The notes under the pieces are model-generated. The model saw only the letters and a program-made list of their open reading frames with translations. It had not been told where the DNA came from and did no database searches. Shown piece by piece: positions 10,375-20,555 of a DNA stretch of 64,000 bases. Every line of letters begins with the position of its first letter. Position 1 is the first letter of the stretch. The stretch comes from Oikopleura dioica (lineage: Eukaryota; Chordata; Appendicularia; Copelata; Oikopleuridae), in the NCBI GenBank assembly GCA_907165135.1, contig OU015570.1:1949525-2013524 (forward strand), read 5' to 3'. The translations under genes and the position numbers were made by a program.

Positions 10375-12567
10375 GAGGACCGACATTTTAATCACTTTGA
10401 CATATTAATCACTTCTGCACTTTAATCACTTTTGCATTTTAATCACTTACGTTGACAGTGATTAAAATGCAAAAGTGATTAAAATGCGGAAGTGATTAAA
10501 ATGTTGTTTTCAGAACATAATTCTTAGAAAGTGATTAAAATGCTAGAGTGATTAAAATGTCGGTATTTTTTTCAAAGATGCAAACAACGACGCCTGAAAA
10601 ATTTTCGACGACCCCCCTCCTATAGAATTTTTTTTTTGAAAAAATTTTTTAAGTCGAATCAGGAACATAAACCCAACGCAAATGCAAAAAATAAAACAAA
10701 ACTCGGACCGAAATTTTGATCAAGCCATTTGATTTGAATACTTTATAGATAGTCTCGGTTTAAAGCGTCCAATAAACTTCTTCGGAATAGTCAGTAGTCG
10801 GTGCCAGCAATGTTTGAAATGCTCGAAAATGCTTGCGAGCGCGAAGAGCGAGAGCGAAAATTTATCAAATGAGAGCAATGCTCTCAGAGCAGGGGAGCGG
10901 GAGCATGAAAATGAAGTTGGCTCGAGAGCCAAAAGAGCGTGAGCCCCAATTTGAAACCGCTCGCGAGCGAAGAGAGCACGAGGGGTTGTGTCGGCAATGC
11001 TAGGGAGCTAGACGAGCGGGACTGGCTGCTCTCATGCTCGCCATGGATTTGACCCGCGAGCAGCTCGCGAGCAAAATTAACAGAATATTTTTTTCGCATT
11101 ATTTTTCATTTTCATAGATTAATTACCTTGCAGTTCACTTTTTCGATTTTTTTCGTTTTGTGGAAGCTTCATTAGGTCCGTTATCACGGCAGCAGAATGC
11201 AAAAGGCCAGGAGCAGGGTTTGAAAAGTCTGAACATGCTCAGCGTGCTCAAGCTCAATGAAATTCCAACGTGTCGTGCTCAGTCGTGCTCAAGCTCAGTT
11301 GAATTGAGCACTCGCGAGCTCAGCTGTGCTCATGCTCACGAAAGTCTGAGATTCGCGCTCAAGTGCTCTTAGGACGTCTGAGCACTTATTTACTTTCAAT
11401 AGCTTGATCTTGGATCAATTGGTCTACTTAGGGTTCCGCACGATCGGAGGACCCAAATTTCAAAAACCAAAATCAACTATAAGAAATTTTGAAGTTTAAA
11501 TGAAATTGAGGTTTTCGACAATGGCGAAGAAAATGACAATACTTATATTCTGATAACTCTACAAATTCGCCGATTTATCTCGGTTTTTCCGGTATATTTC
11601 TGTCGCACACGTTCAGTCGCCCTCCCATTAGAAAGAACACCAAAAAATAGTAGTTTTTGCTTTTAAATGAAATTATAACTCAGCGAACTTTGTGTGTGCT
11701 GATCAATTAAAGTTTTCAAAAGCATTATCATTTTCATTTCCCACGCGCTGATTGGTTGAATTTCTGACTGTGTTATTCAGATGGAAGAATCTTCAGTCTA
11801 GAAAAAAACGCTTGCGCAGCTGACCAATCAGAGCGCGTAAGCCTTTTAAACTTTATATTTTTAAATAACTTTAAAATGACTGAAGAAATGGCTTTGGGGA
11901 GAAACGAGGATCGGAAATGGATTCTACTAGTCATTTTGAGTAGAAATTAAAAATTTTTGTAAAAATAATGTCTCTGTCCCAATCGTGCGGAACCCTAGGT
12001 CTACTTTCCGACCTAGAAGTTAGGATGTGGGGTCCTTTCGGTCCTCAAAAAACAGATCCGTGGTCTGCAAGTTTGATCATGTTGTCTTCTTACGAAATTT
12101 GCATAAAAAAGACCAAAAATTATTTTTTTTTTCAAAAGCGGACAACCTTAATTCTATAGTCTGTAGTTTAAAGGACCCTAATGATTTATTAGTACTAATC
12201 AATCTTAGCTAGAGTCTATTGGTTAAGTTCAAATTTCGGCTCGAGTTTTATTTTTGGTTTTGGTTTTCCGTTGGGTTTATGTTCCTGACCCGACTAAAAA
12301 CAATTTTCAAAAAAATGTTTCCAGGAGGGGGATCGTCGAAAATTTTTCAGGCGTCGTTGTTTGCATCTTTGAAAAAAATACCGACATTTTAATCATTCTA
12401 GCATTTTAATCACTTTCGAAGAATTATGTTCTGAAAACAACATTTTAATCACTTCCGCATTTTAATCACTTGCATTTTAATCACTGTCAACGTAAGTGAT
12501 TAAAATGCAAAAGTGATTAAAGTGCAGAAGTGATTAAAATGTCAAAGTGATTAAAATGTCGGTCCTC
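10375..12567. mobile_element. Long-TIR (foldback/Mutator-like) element with 9-bp target duplication
   Basis: Inverted ar ms of about 340 bp (10375-10715 and 12240-12567) begin GAGGACCGACATTTTAATCA and are flanked by an exact 9-bp duplication, ACTATAAGG (10366-10374 and 12568-12576). A 9-bp duplication with long TIRs fits Mutator-like or foldback elements. The outer 190 bp of each arm are built of repeated 'gtgattaaaatg' words, themselves in both orientations. The interior of 1.5 kb has no transposase. It contains a run of 'gagcg' and 'gctcg' words at 10810-11060 and 11220-11370. Non-autonomous and probably recent. Confidence 0.85.
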
Positions 12568-13144
12568 ACTATAAGGCGCCCTAGCAAAAACAATCCGCCG
12601 CTGGGATTGTTGACGATTGTGGGCAGATTTCTGCTTACGGGAGACAGCGAAAGAATAGGCCTTTTCATGAAGTTACAGTTTCGAGAATCTACCCCAGTAC
12701 ATTTTGTTATGATATCTAGCGATATGGAGGGCTATGAGCAGCAAAATTCATTCGAGGCAATTTGGTCGAGTGACCGGTGACAACGGGGTTTTGAAGAGCT
12801 CGCGATCGGGACCAAAATTGACGCGCCAAGGAGGCAAGAAAGGACTATGCCTCCCCCAAGTGGTCAAAGAGAATACAATCATCGTCGATCCCGGGGAGGG
12901 AGATATCGTCATCAGGGCAATCGAGGCCAAAGTTTTTGTCAAAACCAAAACAGACGGAGAGGCCGTTGGACTCGAACTTATCCGGAAACATGGAGACCAT
13001 GACGGGGAGATACTAATGGTCATGATTTTTGGCTTCATTTTCATTATTTCTTGCTGGATTGTTGGACTAGACTATATATGGAAAGGTCCCTGCTTTATAT
13101 GGTTACAACAGTCACATATGGACCATATCATCATATTCATCTAA
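12568..13144 (+). pseudogene. Right part of the split frame, ending in a hydrophobic segment
   Basis: The frame continues from the transposon edge to a stop at 12778-12780. A second frame (12734-13144) overlaps it and carries on with plausible protein composition, then a hydrophobic stretch of about 17 residues (MVMIFGFIFIISCWIVG), so a single frameshift near 12740-12780 is likely. Two breaks (transposon and frameshift) make this a pseudogene. Signal peptide and N-terminus are not identified. An envelope-like protein of a retroelement is possible, but I could not align it to the env-like gene at 18429-20530. Confidence 0.4.
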
Positions 13145-13953
13145 GGATCATTTTATTTCATTACGAGAAACCCAAAGAAGCACATGATCACCCCTAAAAT
13201 CACGTGACAAGGGTTGATTCAACATACTTTTGCCTGTAGAAAAAAAGTGCCAAAAGGTTACCTCGTAATTTTCCAGCATATAATACAGAAAATCAAGCGC
13301 TTTCAAGTGATAGTCATATGATCTTGTGGTCTCGTGAGGAAAAAATTCTAGAGCCGATTTTCTGTCAAAATCCTTCACTTTTGGCCAAGAGGGGTTTTCG
13401 AATCCCGACGATGACATTTTTTTTTCAAACCATTTTTTCCAAATAAAATGATCAACACTGATCATGTGATCGAGCGTGAGTCTTTTTTTGTCCTCCGGAG
13501 GACTTTTCTGGTAGAAGAGTGCTCCTGGAAGAAGAAAATTTTCAAGAAATTTCTAATTTTAAGGGGCTTGAAATTATCATCATAAAAAGTTATCGAGAAA
13601 AAACTGTAATCCTCAAGAGAAAATTGAGATTTAGTAGTGGAAAACAACGTTGTATAAATTTCCAATAATGGAATAAAATGTTCCTTGTGATGTGTTATAT
13701 ACATAAACATCGATTTTGAATGGTTTTTTAAACGTTAAATTTTGCTCATTATTTCACCATTCACCCCCTAACCATATGATATGGTTGGAATCATTTGTTC
13801 GATCTTTTGCTCGCTGCTTGTGGTTTATCCTTGGAATTGACAGTCGAAATGGTTATTTTCCGTGGATTTTACGTTATCGCATGGCTTGGCATTACTCTTT
13901 ATTTTGCTGTAAAGTTGACGTTGGTAATGAATTGAATCGTATAATTTATTTAC
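13145..13953. other. AT-rich DNA without a supportable gene
   Basis: Minus-strand frames at 13148-13465 and 13462-13710 adjoin but lack start codons and motifs. Short inverted words such as 'catatgatatgg' suggest old MITE debris. The end of this stretch leads into a hammerhead-like motif at 13954-13985. Confidence 0.4.
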
Positions 13954-13985
13954 GACATGTTTCGGAGGGTAAGCTCCATCATCAG
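13954..13985 (-). ncRNA. Hammerhead-ribozyme-like core (weak helix I)
   Basis: On the minus strand the order is CTGATGA, a 4-bp helix II (GGAG/CTCC) with 6-nt loop, GAAA, a one-pair helix III (C-AT-G) and the cleavage triplet GTC. This is the arrangement of type I hammerheads found in Penelope-like elements and retrozymes. The flanking strands that should form helix I do not pair well here, so this copy may be decayed. The better copies at 46410-46449 and 46693-46732 show matching base-pair changes in helix II and III. Confidence 0.4.
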
Positions 13986-14092
13986 GATTAAACTTTGAGT
14001 AACAAAAGAACGAAGAAATTGAACTTACATTGACAGGGACGGGAGTCCAAGTGATGATATAGAGGAAATTAAGCAGAGGTACAGCGAAAATC

Positions 14093-14212
14093 TAGAAAGA
14101 GAGTGCGCGCGCTTTTCTCGAAAAGTATAATCGCATATCTGGGGGAAATGAGTCAGTAGGCTCCAAATCTGCGATTATACTTTTCGAGAAAAGTGCGCGC
14201 ACTCTCTTTCTA
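14093..14212. repeat. Hairpin: 43-bp arms with one mismatch, 34-bp loop
   Basis: Arms 14093-14135 and 14170-14212 are reverse complements over 43 bp except one position (gcgcgcgc versus gcgcgcac). It lies about 120 bp upstream of the gag start of the Ty3/gypsy element. No target duplication is obvious. It may be a very short MITE or a leader structure of the element. Confidence 0.8.
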
Positions 14213-14333
14213 AGCTGGAATCAGAGCAAACAGTTTTCGAGCGATCTGTCGTAAACTTCGTGACCAATGTGAGCTGTATTGTGACAGTAGAGCGGATTTT
14301 CGGAATTTTCGGCTCCGGCCAAATGAGTATCTA

Positions 14334-14984
14334 ATGGTTGGTTTTAGGCGACTTCTGAAGATTCTAGCTGGACTTAATTACAATGAAATCTCTGTGGAGA
14401 ATATGCGCTCTCTCTTGAATGAGGGTGTGCAGAAAATGCTCACAAATAGCGCGTATGCCATGTGGGAGACGCTCTGGCTTTCAAGAAATTCGACTAAAGA
14501 CTTGAGCTCAAATTTGCAAATCATGCGCCAAGTTGCGAAATCAAGAAATCAGAATTGCTATGTGCTCGCCAGCGAGGTCCAAGAGAAGGAGTTCGATATG
14601 TGTGCGATGAAGGGTAGAGTGGTTTGTCATTTTTGTGAAATGGGTCATTACTTGAGCGACTGTCCTAGATTGCAGAGTTTAGCGGGTCTTGAGGGACGAG
14701 TTCAGCAACTTGAGACGAACGTTAGTGACATTCAGTCGGAAATGAAGACAGGATTAAGTTCCATTCTAGAGCAACTTAAGATAGGGCAAGCGAATATGTC
14801 GCACGGATCTCAGAATCAGGGTTCCAGCAAATCCCAAGGTAGTCAGCAGGGACAAAACAAGCAGCGTAATAAGAACGCCAAAGTCAACTGGTGCGCCTCC
14901 GCGTTATTGGCCACAGCAATGCCCTCTCCAACTATGACTAGGAAAGCCCCCGTCTCCAGAAATCCATCTTTTAAGCACGCCTGA
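14334..14984 (+). CDS. gag: Gag with one zinc knuckle
   Basis: The 216-aa frame starts at ATG 14334 and has a helical N-terminal part, a single zinc knuckle at about residues 98-110 (CHFCEMGHYLSDC) and a glutamine/serine-rich basic tail. The knuckle spacing is C-x2-C-x3-H-x4-C, one residue shorter than the usual C-x2-C-x4-H-x4-C. Gag would form the particle and bind element RNA. The frame upstream of 14334 is broken, so the N-terminus of the original Gag is probably missing. The protease frame starts 34 bp after the stop. Confidence 0.75.
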   Translation: MVGFRRLLKILAGLNYNEISVENMRSLLNEGVQKMLTNSAYAMWETLWLSRNSTKDLSSNLQIMRQVAKSRNQNCYVLASEVQEKEFDMCAMKGRVVCHFCEMGHYLSDCPRLQSLAGLEGRVQQLETNVSDIQSEMKTGLSSILEQLKIGQANMSHGSQNQGSSKSQGSQQGQNKQRNKNAKVNWCASALLATAMPSPTMTRKAPVSRNPSFKHA

Positions 14985-15018
14985 ACTCTTACCCCAGATC
15001 AAGTGTCCTTTAAAGAAT

Positions 15019-15462
15019 GTGGAACTTACCAGCCTTCTTGACATCGGTTGTTATTTGGTGATGTTGTCACGGTCTGTAGCCAACAAACTTTCTTTCTATC
15101 TTAATCCGTCCAAAGTGGCTGTTCGAGCGGCTTCGGGCGATTTTCTTAAAATTTCCGGCGAAACTACTGTATCTCTTCTGATCGGAACTCGGGTTTTCAG
15201 ACTTGAGGTTGTAGTAGCCGATCTGAATTACGATATTGTACTTCCGGCAACAGCTTTTGGTCATTTTCAGATAGATAACGACCGAATGGTTGCTATTTTG
15301 GATGGTGAGGTAGTTCCGCTAGTACAGAAAGGTGGTCACGTTGAGGTCAATCTGATCGAAACAGTGGTTCTAGCGCCTTTTGAGTCTTTAGTCGTAGCTG
15401 GAAAGTGCTCACTTGATTCTAGAGCCCAAGGAATAGTAGCCATAGAGAGGTCTTCTTCTTGA
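15019..15462 (+). CDS. Aspartic protease region of Pol, active-site triad altered
   Basis: The 147-aa frame shows the retropepsin pattern: LLDIGC near residue 6, a flap-like segment, and a second hydrophobic block (YDIVLPATAFG, about residues 74-84) corresponding to the usual 'ILG' motif. The catalytic triad D-T/S-G reads D-I-G here, which would normally impair activity and fits the decay seen elsewhere in this element. The protease would mature Gag and Pol. The next 70 bp contain frame breaks before RT. Confidence 0.7.
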   Translation: MELTSLLDIGCYLVMLSRSVANKLSFYLNPSKVAVRAASGDFLKISGETTVSLLIGTRVFRLEVVVADLNYDIVLPATAFGHFQIDNDRMVAILDGEVVPLVQKGGHVEVNLIETVVLAPFESLVVAGKCSLDSRAQGIVAIERSSS

Positions 15463-15529
15463 TTTTGCCCGAAAATGATATCGAAGTGGCCGAGAGCGTC
15501 GTCGATGCTTCCAAAGAAGTCCAACGTGA

Positions 15530-16760
15530 TGCTCGTTAACAATAACCCTTTCAAAGTCGAGGTTCAAGAGGCGGCAAAAATTGCTGACGGACATAGGCTC
15601 GAGCCTACTAAGAATGAATTTGAGTCAGATGAGTAAGTTGCCATCCAAGAGCACCCAGATCTAGAGTTAGAAGCACGTGCGGCTGCCGAGCTCCGTAAGA
15701 AGCGGTTTAACCCATCATCGTCTGAAGTCTATAAAGAGGTCGAGAAAGGGGCGTGGCTTGATAAGACGGAGTCTGAAGGATTTCGCGATCTTATGGGCAT
15801 CCACCGTGTTGTATTTTAAATATCTTATGAAGATGTTGGCACTATTAATCAGTACGCTCATGCTATCCGATGGAAGGATGAGGCAAAGGTCGTGTGCTCT
15901 TAACCTAAAAATTTCTGGTATAATAAGCAAATCGGAGAAGAACATTTACATATCTGTCACAGATATCAGTTCGGCTTATTCGCAGCTTCTTCTCATCAAG
16001 GATTCGAGGAAGAAAGTGGCTTTCTCTTTCGGCCCAGATCAATACACGGCAAAGAGAGTACTGTTTGGGCTCGCCAATGCACCATCCTCGTTTTTGCTTC
16101 TGATGCGAAACGTGCTCAATGGGATTGAGAACATGTTCTGTCTAATTGACGACATCATTGATCTTAGTCACAGCTATCAGGAGCACATGCTCGCTCTGAA
16201 GGAGATTTTCACGCGGCTCATAACTGTTGGTATCACTCTGGCTCCCGCAAAGACGCGAATTTGCTGCGAGGAATTTGAGTACCTCGGGTACGTGATTTCA
16301 CGTCGGGGTTTGCGGCCAATAAAAAGCAAGCTTGATGCGATCATACAGTTTCCGGCACCGAAATGGCGACGAGAGGTTCGACGCTTTTGCGGCCTTTGCG
16401 TTTTTTACTCGAAGCATTTGCCCAACATCATGATGACTCTTAATCCCTTGCATAAGATGTGCTCGAATACGGCGGAGAAATTCCAGTAGAGGGTCGTTCA
16501 TCAAGAGGCGTTCGAAAAAGCGTAGGAGATCCTCAAAAACGCGGTTGAGCTTGTTTATGTCGATGATTCCCTCGATCTTGTTTTAAAAACGGACGCTTGT
16601 TACCAGGGCATTTCCGGAGCCTTGCACCAAAGACAGAAAGATGGAATTCTTGTTCCGTTTGGCTTTTACTCAAGGCGGCTTTTACCGGGTGAGCAGAGGT
16701 TGAGCAGTAGATATAAGGAGTTTTTGGCTAGAATTCTTCGAGAGCTATACTTTTGCGCGC
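15530..16760 (+). pseudogene. Reverse transcriptase and RNase H, broken frames
   Basis: RT blocks are clear in the frame 15677-16489: VTDISSAYSQL (motif A aspartate), FGLANAPSSF (motif B), CLIDDI (catalytic box, usual YxDD replaced by LIDD) and FEYLGYVISRRG. A stop at 16487-16489 precedes RNase H (about 16560-16750: LKTDACYQGISGAL and PFGFYSRRL), which continues into the following frame. Shifts near 15540 and 15830 break the N-terminal part. Function in the family: synthesis of DNA from element RNA and removal of the RNA strand. Confidence 0.82.
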
Positions 16761-17870
16761 ATGGTGTACTGTATGACTGATCACGCCTTTCTGGTTGGTG
16801 TTTTAGAACAGAAGCGTTTACGTGAGAGTTTGCCTGTAAGGGTGCTCAATTTATTCGGTCGTATCACACGGTTTGACGTTCGCGCCATCAAGCACGAGAG
16901 GAATGACCATCCGGGGATAGTGGCGGTAGACGCATTATCGCGAAGCTTCCCTGTAGCTAGTTTCTCTGACTTCGATGAGTCGGATGATCACGCGGTTTGT
17001 CACTCCTTGGAAGCCACACTCGGTCCTAAAACGCAAGTCTGCTCTATCTTACAGTGCAAGCGGTACAATTTGCGTTCAAATATTGGTGAAGAGTCAGAAG
17101 ATACGGTTTTTGTGGTTGATGGATTGCCTTACTCGTTCGAGATGCTCAAGAAAGCGCAAGACAACGATTCCTTTGTCGCCAATGAGATCGCCAGAGGCGC
17201 GGCTTTCAGACACGAAAATGGCCTGTATTACAGTCGAGATTACCTGATAAAGCCCTTGCTGCTTCTTCCAGAAGATATTGCACACTCGGTCGCATCTATC
17301 CTTCAACAGAAGATGCAACATCCTGAAAGTAAGGCCCTTGCCTCGATGTTTACGCGATACTTTCGAACGCGTAACATTACTGAAGTGGCAGTTGCTATTT
17401 GCTTTGAATGTACAGTCTGTATTCAGAGCAAACCTAGACCGCCCTTAAAATCCTGCGATCGTCCAGCGCCTAATATTGGGGTCTTCCCTTGGAGCTATGT
17501 TTATCTTGATCTAGCGGACATGGGCAGCTGCGACAGTAACGGAAATAGATACATTATCGCTTTGTTTTGCGGTCTTACTCATTTCCTCATTGCTCGTCCC
17601 CTAAAATCAAAGTCAGCTGAAGATGTAGCACACGCGCTGAGCGTCTTACTTCTGAGTCAGAATATCGTCAACGCGAGGTTGATTACTGATAATGACCAAT
17701 CGTTTAAGGCTGTTACACCACTGTTACAGAAGTATCATATTTCTGTCGGATTCATTTCCCCACTGCATCCCCCAGGAAATCGAATTGAACGTGCTTGGCG
17801 GGATTTAAAAGTAAAGGCCCTAATATTGTCGCTGTCACGTGACAGTTGGAGTTATGAACTACAGTATTAA
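16761..17870 (+). CDS. Integrase with intact D-D-E core
   Basis: The 369-aa frame begins with the end of RNase H (VDALSRSF) and then has a zinc-binding region in which the two cysteines are clear (CFECTVC) and one histidine (QHPESKA) is recognisable. The catalytic core follows with aspartates in YLDLADMG and LITDND and the glutamate in NRIERAWRDLK. Spacing between the second D and E is close to the family's 35 residues. Integrase joins the cDNA to the chromosome. The stop at 17868 separates it from its C-terminal domain by a small frameshift. Confidence 0.8.
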   Translation: MVYCMTDHAFLVGVLEQKRLRESLPVRVLNLFGRITRFDVRAIKHERNDHPGIVAVDALSRSFPVASFSDFDESDDHAVCHSLEATLGPKTQVCSILQCKRYNLRSNIGEESEDTVFVVDGLPYSFEMLKKAQDNDSFVANEIARGAAFRHENGLYYSRDYLIKPLLLLPEDIAHSVASILQQKMQHPESKALASMFTRYFRTRNITEVAVAICFECTVCIQSKPRPPLKSCDRPAPNIGVFPWSYVYLDLADMGSCDSNGNRYIIALFCGLTHFLIARPLKSKSAEDVAHALSVLLLSQNIVNARLITDNDQSFKAVTPLLQKYHISVGFISPLHPPGNRIERAWRDLKVKALILSLSRDSWSYELQY

Positions 17871-17903
17871 CTGTTTCTTATAAATAACTCTCAAAGCTAA
17901 TCT

Positions 17904-18326
17904 TTGGATGGCCTCACGCCTTTTGAGGCTCTCATAGGCCGGCTACTTCCACTTCCCCTATTTAAAGCCAGTAACAATAAGGACATTCAGGTTTATGACC
18001 CCTTAAGCTGGTACTCGTTCATAACCGGCTGGTTGAGAAATCTAGGGCAGGAGTTGAGTGCGCGTCAAGTCGACAAGTACATTCGTAGTGAGGCTCCTTT
18101 ACATAAGGGTATCAAGCTCGAGGTGGGTCACAACGTGTACTTTTGGAAGCCGCAACGTGAAGGCACATCCAAGAAGCTATTTGTCCATTGGGAGGGGCGA
18201 GGAAAAGTTGCAGAGAGGTTGCAGGCCGGGGCTTATCGCATAAAGACCACAAAGGGAAGAACAATAGTACGGAATATTCGGTACTTACGTCCCTATAATC
18301 CAGAGTCTGAGCCCGCGCTAGAGTAA
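17904..18326 (+). CDS. Integrase C-terminal domain
   Basis: This 140-aa frame carries the segment LTPFEALIGRLLPLP, equivalent to the post-core 'SP.E...G..P' motif, and then a beta-rich basic domain (LEVGHNVYFWKP ... LFVHWEGRGKV ... IVRNIRYLRPY). That matches the GPY/F-like C-terminal domain of metavirus integrases. It continues the frame at 16761-17870 after a short frameshifted gap. About 100 bp later the env-like gene starts. Confidence 0.75.
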   Translation: MDGLTPFEALIGRLLPLPLFKASNNKDIQVYDPLSWYSFITGWLRNLGQELSARQVDKYIRSEAPLHKGIKLEVGHNVYFWKPQREGTSKKLFVHWEGRGKVAERLQAGAYRIKTTKGRTIVRNIRYLRPYNPESEPALE

Positions 18327-18428
18327 TTTCCTCCCTAAAAGATCTTTTTTTTATGTAAATACAGTCATTTTTTTTCATTTTTTTTCCTTACTGTAACTAA
18401 TCCTTTTACTTAAGGGGTGACGCGCGAA

Positions 18429-19399
18429 ATGGCTCGACTTGGATTGCTGATCGGTTGGCTTGCCTTGGTTGTAACAGCTCAGGAGATCGAGATTCTTGAT
18501 GTTGGCCTCCTGTTGGAATCAACGGGAAAAGTATATATAACGGACCGTTAGCGTGTACATAGGTTCAGGGTTATTCGGACGAGTCCAACAGAAGCCTATC
18601 AGAACCTTACGTTCGAGGCTTGTTGATAAGAGCACTGTATTGAACTTGCAGGGGGAGATAGAAAGGCGCAAAAAAAATGTGCAGATTGGAGTTTCGAGAC
18701 CGCCAAACTTTTACACAGGACCTTAGAATCTGCTTACAATGCTCGTTTAGAGGAAATTCTAGCTGAAGCAACGGCGCTTAAGAGTCCAACGAGGCGAGAT
18801 CTAAGGACCGGAGCTTCACTAGTCTAAGGGTTAGTAAAGGTCGGACTTGAGACCGCCAATGCATATAAGATACGACAGGTGAAAGAAATATCACTGAGAA
18901 ATAAGGATAATATTCAGAAGCTTCAGGAGAGTCTCCTTGAGACCAAAGAAAGTATCCATATCCGAATAAATCAGCTTTACCATTTCGCGAGATCCATAGA
19001 CCGACGGCTCTGCGAAACACGAAGGGAAATTCGGCATGAACTTGCCCAGAAAGAAGTATCTACCCTTGTTCGCAAGTATCACGATCAGTTAGAATCTGAG
19101 ACAGCTGATTTATTAAAAGGGTCCTTGCCATCTACTGTGGAGTATCTTGCACCTTATCGCACAAGTTGCCTTGCAAGTTGCTCTGCCCTGTCTGAATCAG
19201 ATTGTCAGGATTATTGCGTCAATATCCTGAGGATACTCAACCCAAACTAGCTGGTATCGATATTGTAGATGGGCATGTCCATATTTTATTTTCTATAAGT
19301 TTTAACGACGTTCTTAGTACGAGTTCCCCTAGGTATTCGGTGCGTAGTTTCGGAATGATCCGCCCTGGCGATTTTTGGTTGAATCAGCTTAATCGGATA
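18429..19399 (+). pseudogene. Env-like gene, N-terminal two thirds (broken)
   Basis: The gene starts with ATG 18429 and an obvious signal peptide (MARLGLLIGWLALVVTAQ). The first frame ends at 18549-18551. Later frames on the same strand carry a charged heptad-like coiled coil (18879-19120) and a cysteine-rich patch (about 19165-19220), then a last part (19202-19399) that stops at the MITE. At least two shifts lie between 18551 and 19250. Position behind integrase, secretion signal, coiled coil and the distant membrane anchor together suggest a membrane-fusion type envelope, as in errantiviruses. I cannot assign it to a viral family. Confidence 0.55.
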
Positions 19400-19910
19400 C
19401 CCTCGGTTCGCCGGGATATCCTCGGTTCGCCGGGATTCGGGCCAAAAAGTCCCGGCGAACCGAGGATGGTGAAAATAGTTCTAGAAAATTTCAAAAAAAT
19501 TGGTCTTGGACGAGCCTGTTATCGTTCACTATATATAAATTTATGCAAGGGTAAGGGGCACTGGAAAAAATGACAGAACAATGTCACCCGAGGGGGATAG
19601 GCTAGGGTTAGTTAGGGTGACTGAAGGTAACCCTAAGTAACCCTAGACTAGACCCCGGCATTTTAGGACCTAATGGGCGCAGCCCCCAGGTAAGGGACAC
19701 TTGGATTCGATAACTTCTTTTTTACCATTTTTTATGTCTACCTTGTACTTTGTGAAGGGCTGGGCATAAATGACAACATTCCCAAACGGCAAATTCAACA
19801 AAAAATTAGCGTTCAAGAGACATGGAAATGCTCATCCTCGGTTCGCCGGGATTTGGGCCAAGAAGTCCAGGCGAACCGAGGATGAGGGGAAAATTCCGGC
19901 GAACCGAGGG
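19400..19910. mobile_element. MITE built of GGTTCGCCGGG hairpins
   Basis: The 511-bp insert begins CCCTCGGTTCGCCGG and ends with its reverse complement. Just inside each end lies a 50-bp palindrome of the same words (19417-19466 and 19834-19883), so each terminus can fold alone. The interior (19565-19700) matches 6688-6770 in order of words. The host gene is the env-like frame, whose reading continues right after 19910. Flanking bases (ta and tc) give no clear duplication, so the superfamily is uncertain. Confidence 0.75.
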
Positions 19911-20530
19911 TCATCCAGCTTATTCGCCCTCAGGTGGCTCACTTTATTGCAATTACAGGTGGAATTGTCATGGATGTTGAGCGGGCGTTTTGCCAAGAAA
20001 TCGGGGAAAGGATGAATTTATGTCCTGAAGACACTCTGATTTGGACTTGTCTAAATAAACCAGAATCTTGCCAAGTTTTCGTGTTCAACACGACGGACAC
20101 TTGCGCATTTGCGGTGGCAACCAACGGAATTGCTCTTTATTCGAGCTCCACTGCAACTTTTCGAGAAAGGGTCGGACGCATCGGGAATCAGGGTAGAACA
20201 ACTCAGTTCGAAGGATTTAAATTTATTGAGAGCTCAGTAAAAAGGGGCGAGGTACTGTGTCCGAGAGAGGAGCAAGAGGTTCAGATTATAAGTGTGAAAA
20301 AGGCTCAGCAAGTGGTTGAACACAACGTTGATAATCAAGCGCCACTTGAGAGGCACACTTTTAATTTTTCAGAAATTGACGAGCCCCGTTTTGACTTCAA
20401 GGAGTCGGTTGATATTCACTCCGTCATTGAGGATGACTTGGACAGCATTGAGTTTGAATCGCGTCTAATTGCTGTCGTTATTGGGGTCACTCTCCTTGCC
20501 CTTATTTTCATCGTAGTCGTATATGCATAG
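19911..20530 (+). pseudogene. Env-like gene, C-terminal part with membrane anchor
   Basis: Immediately right of the MITE an open frame runs to 20527 and shows several cysteines (about 20025-20110), a glutamate-rich stretch and a C-terminal membrane segment of about 20 residues (LIAVVIGVTLLALIFIVVVY). Its stop codon (TAG, 20528-20530) is the first three bases of the hAT-like element that follows, so the natural end was elsewhere: the same frame stays open beyond that element from 21790 to a TAG near 21901. This part would anchor the envelope-like protein with a cytoplasmic tail now cut off. Confidence 0.6.
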
Positions 20531-20555
20531 GGGGTGCACAGTGGGAAAAGCGATT

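Noticed and set aside
13148-13710. Two adjoining minus-strand frames as a gene
   Set aside because: No ATG, no splice sites that join them in frame and no motif; low-complexity AT-rich composition.
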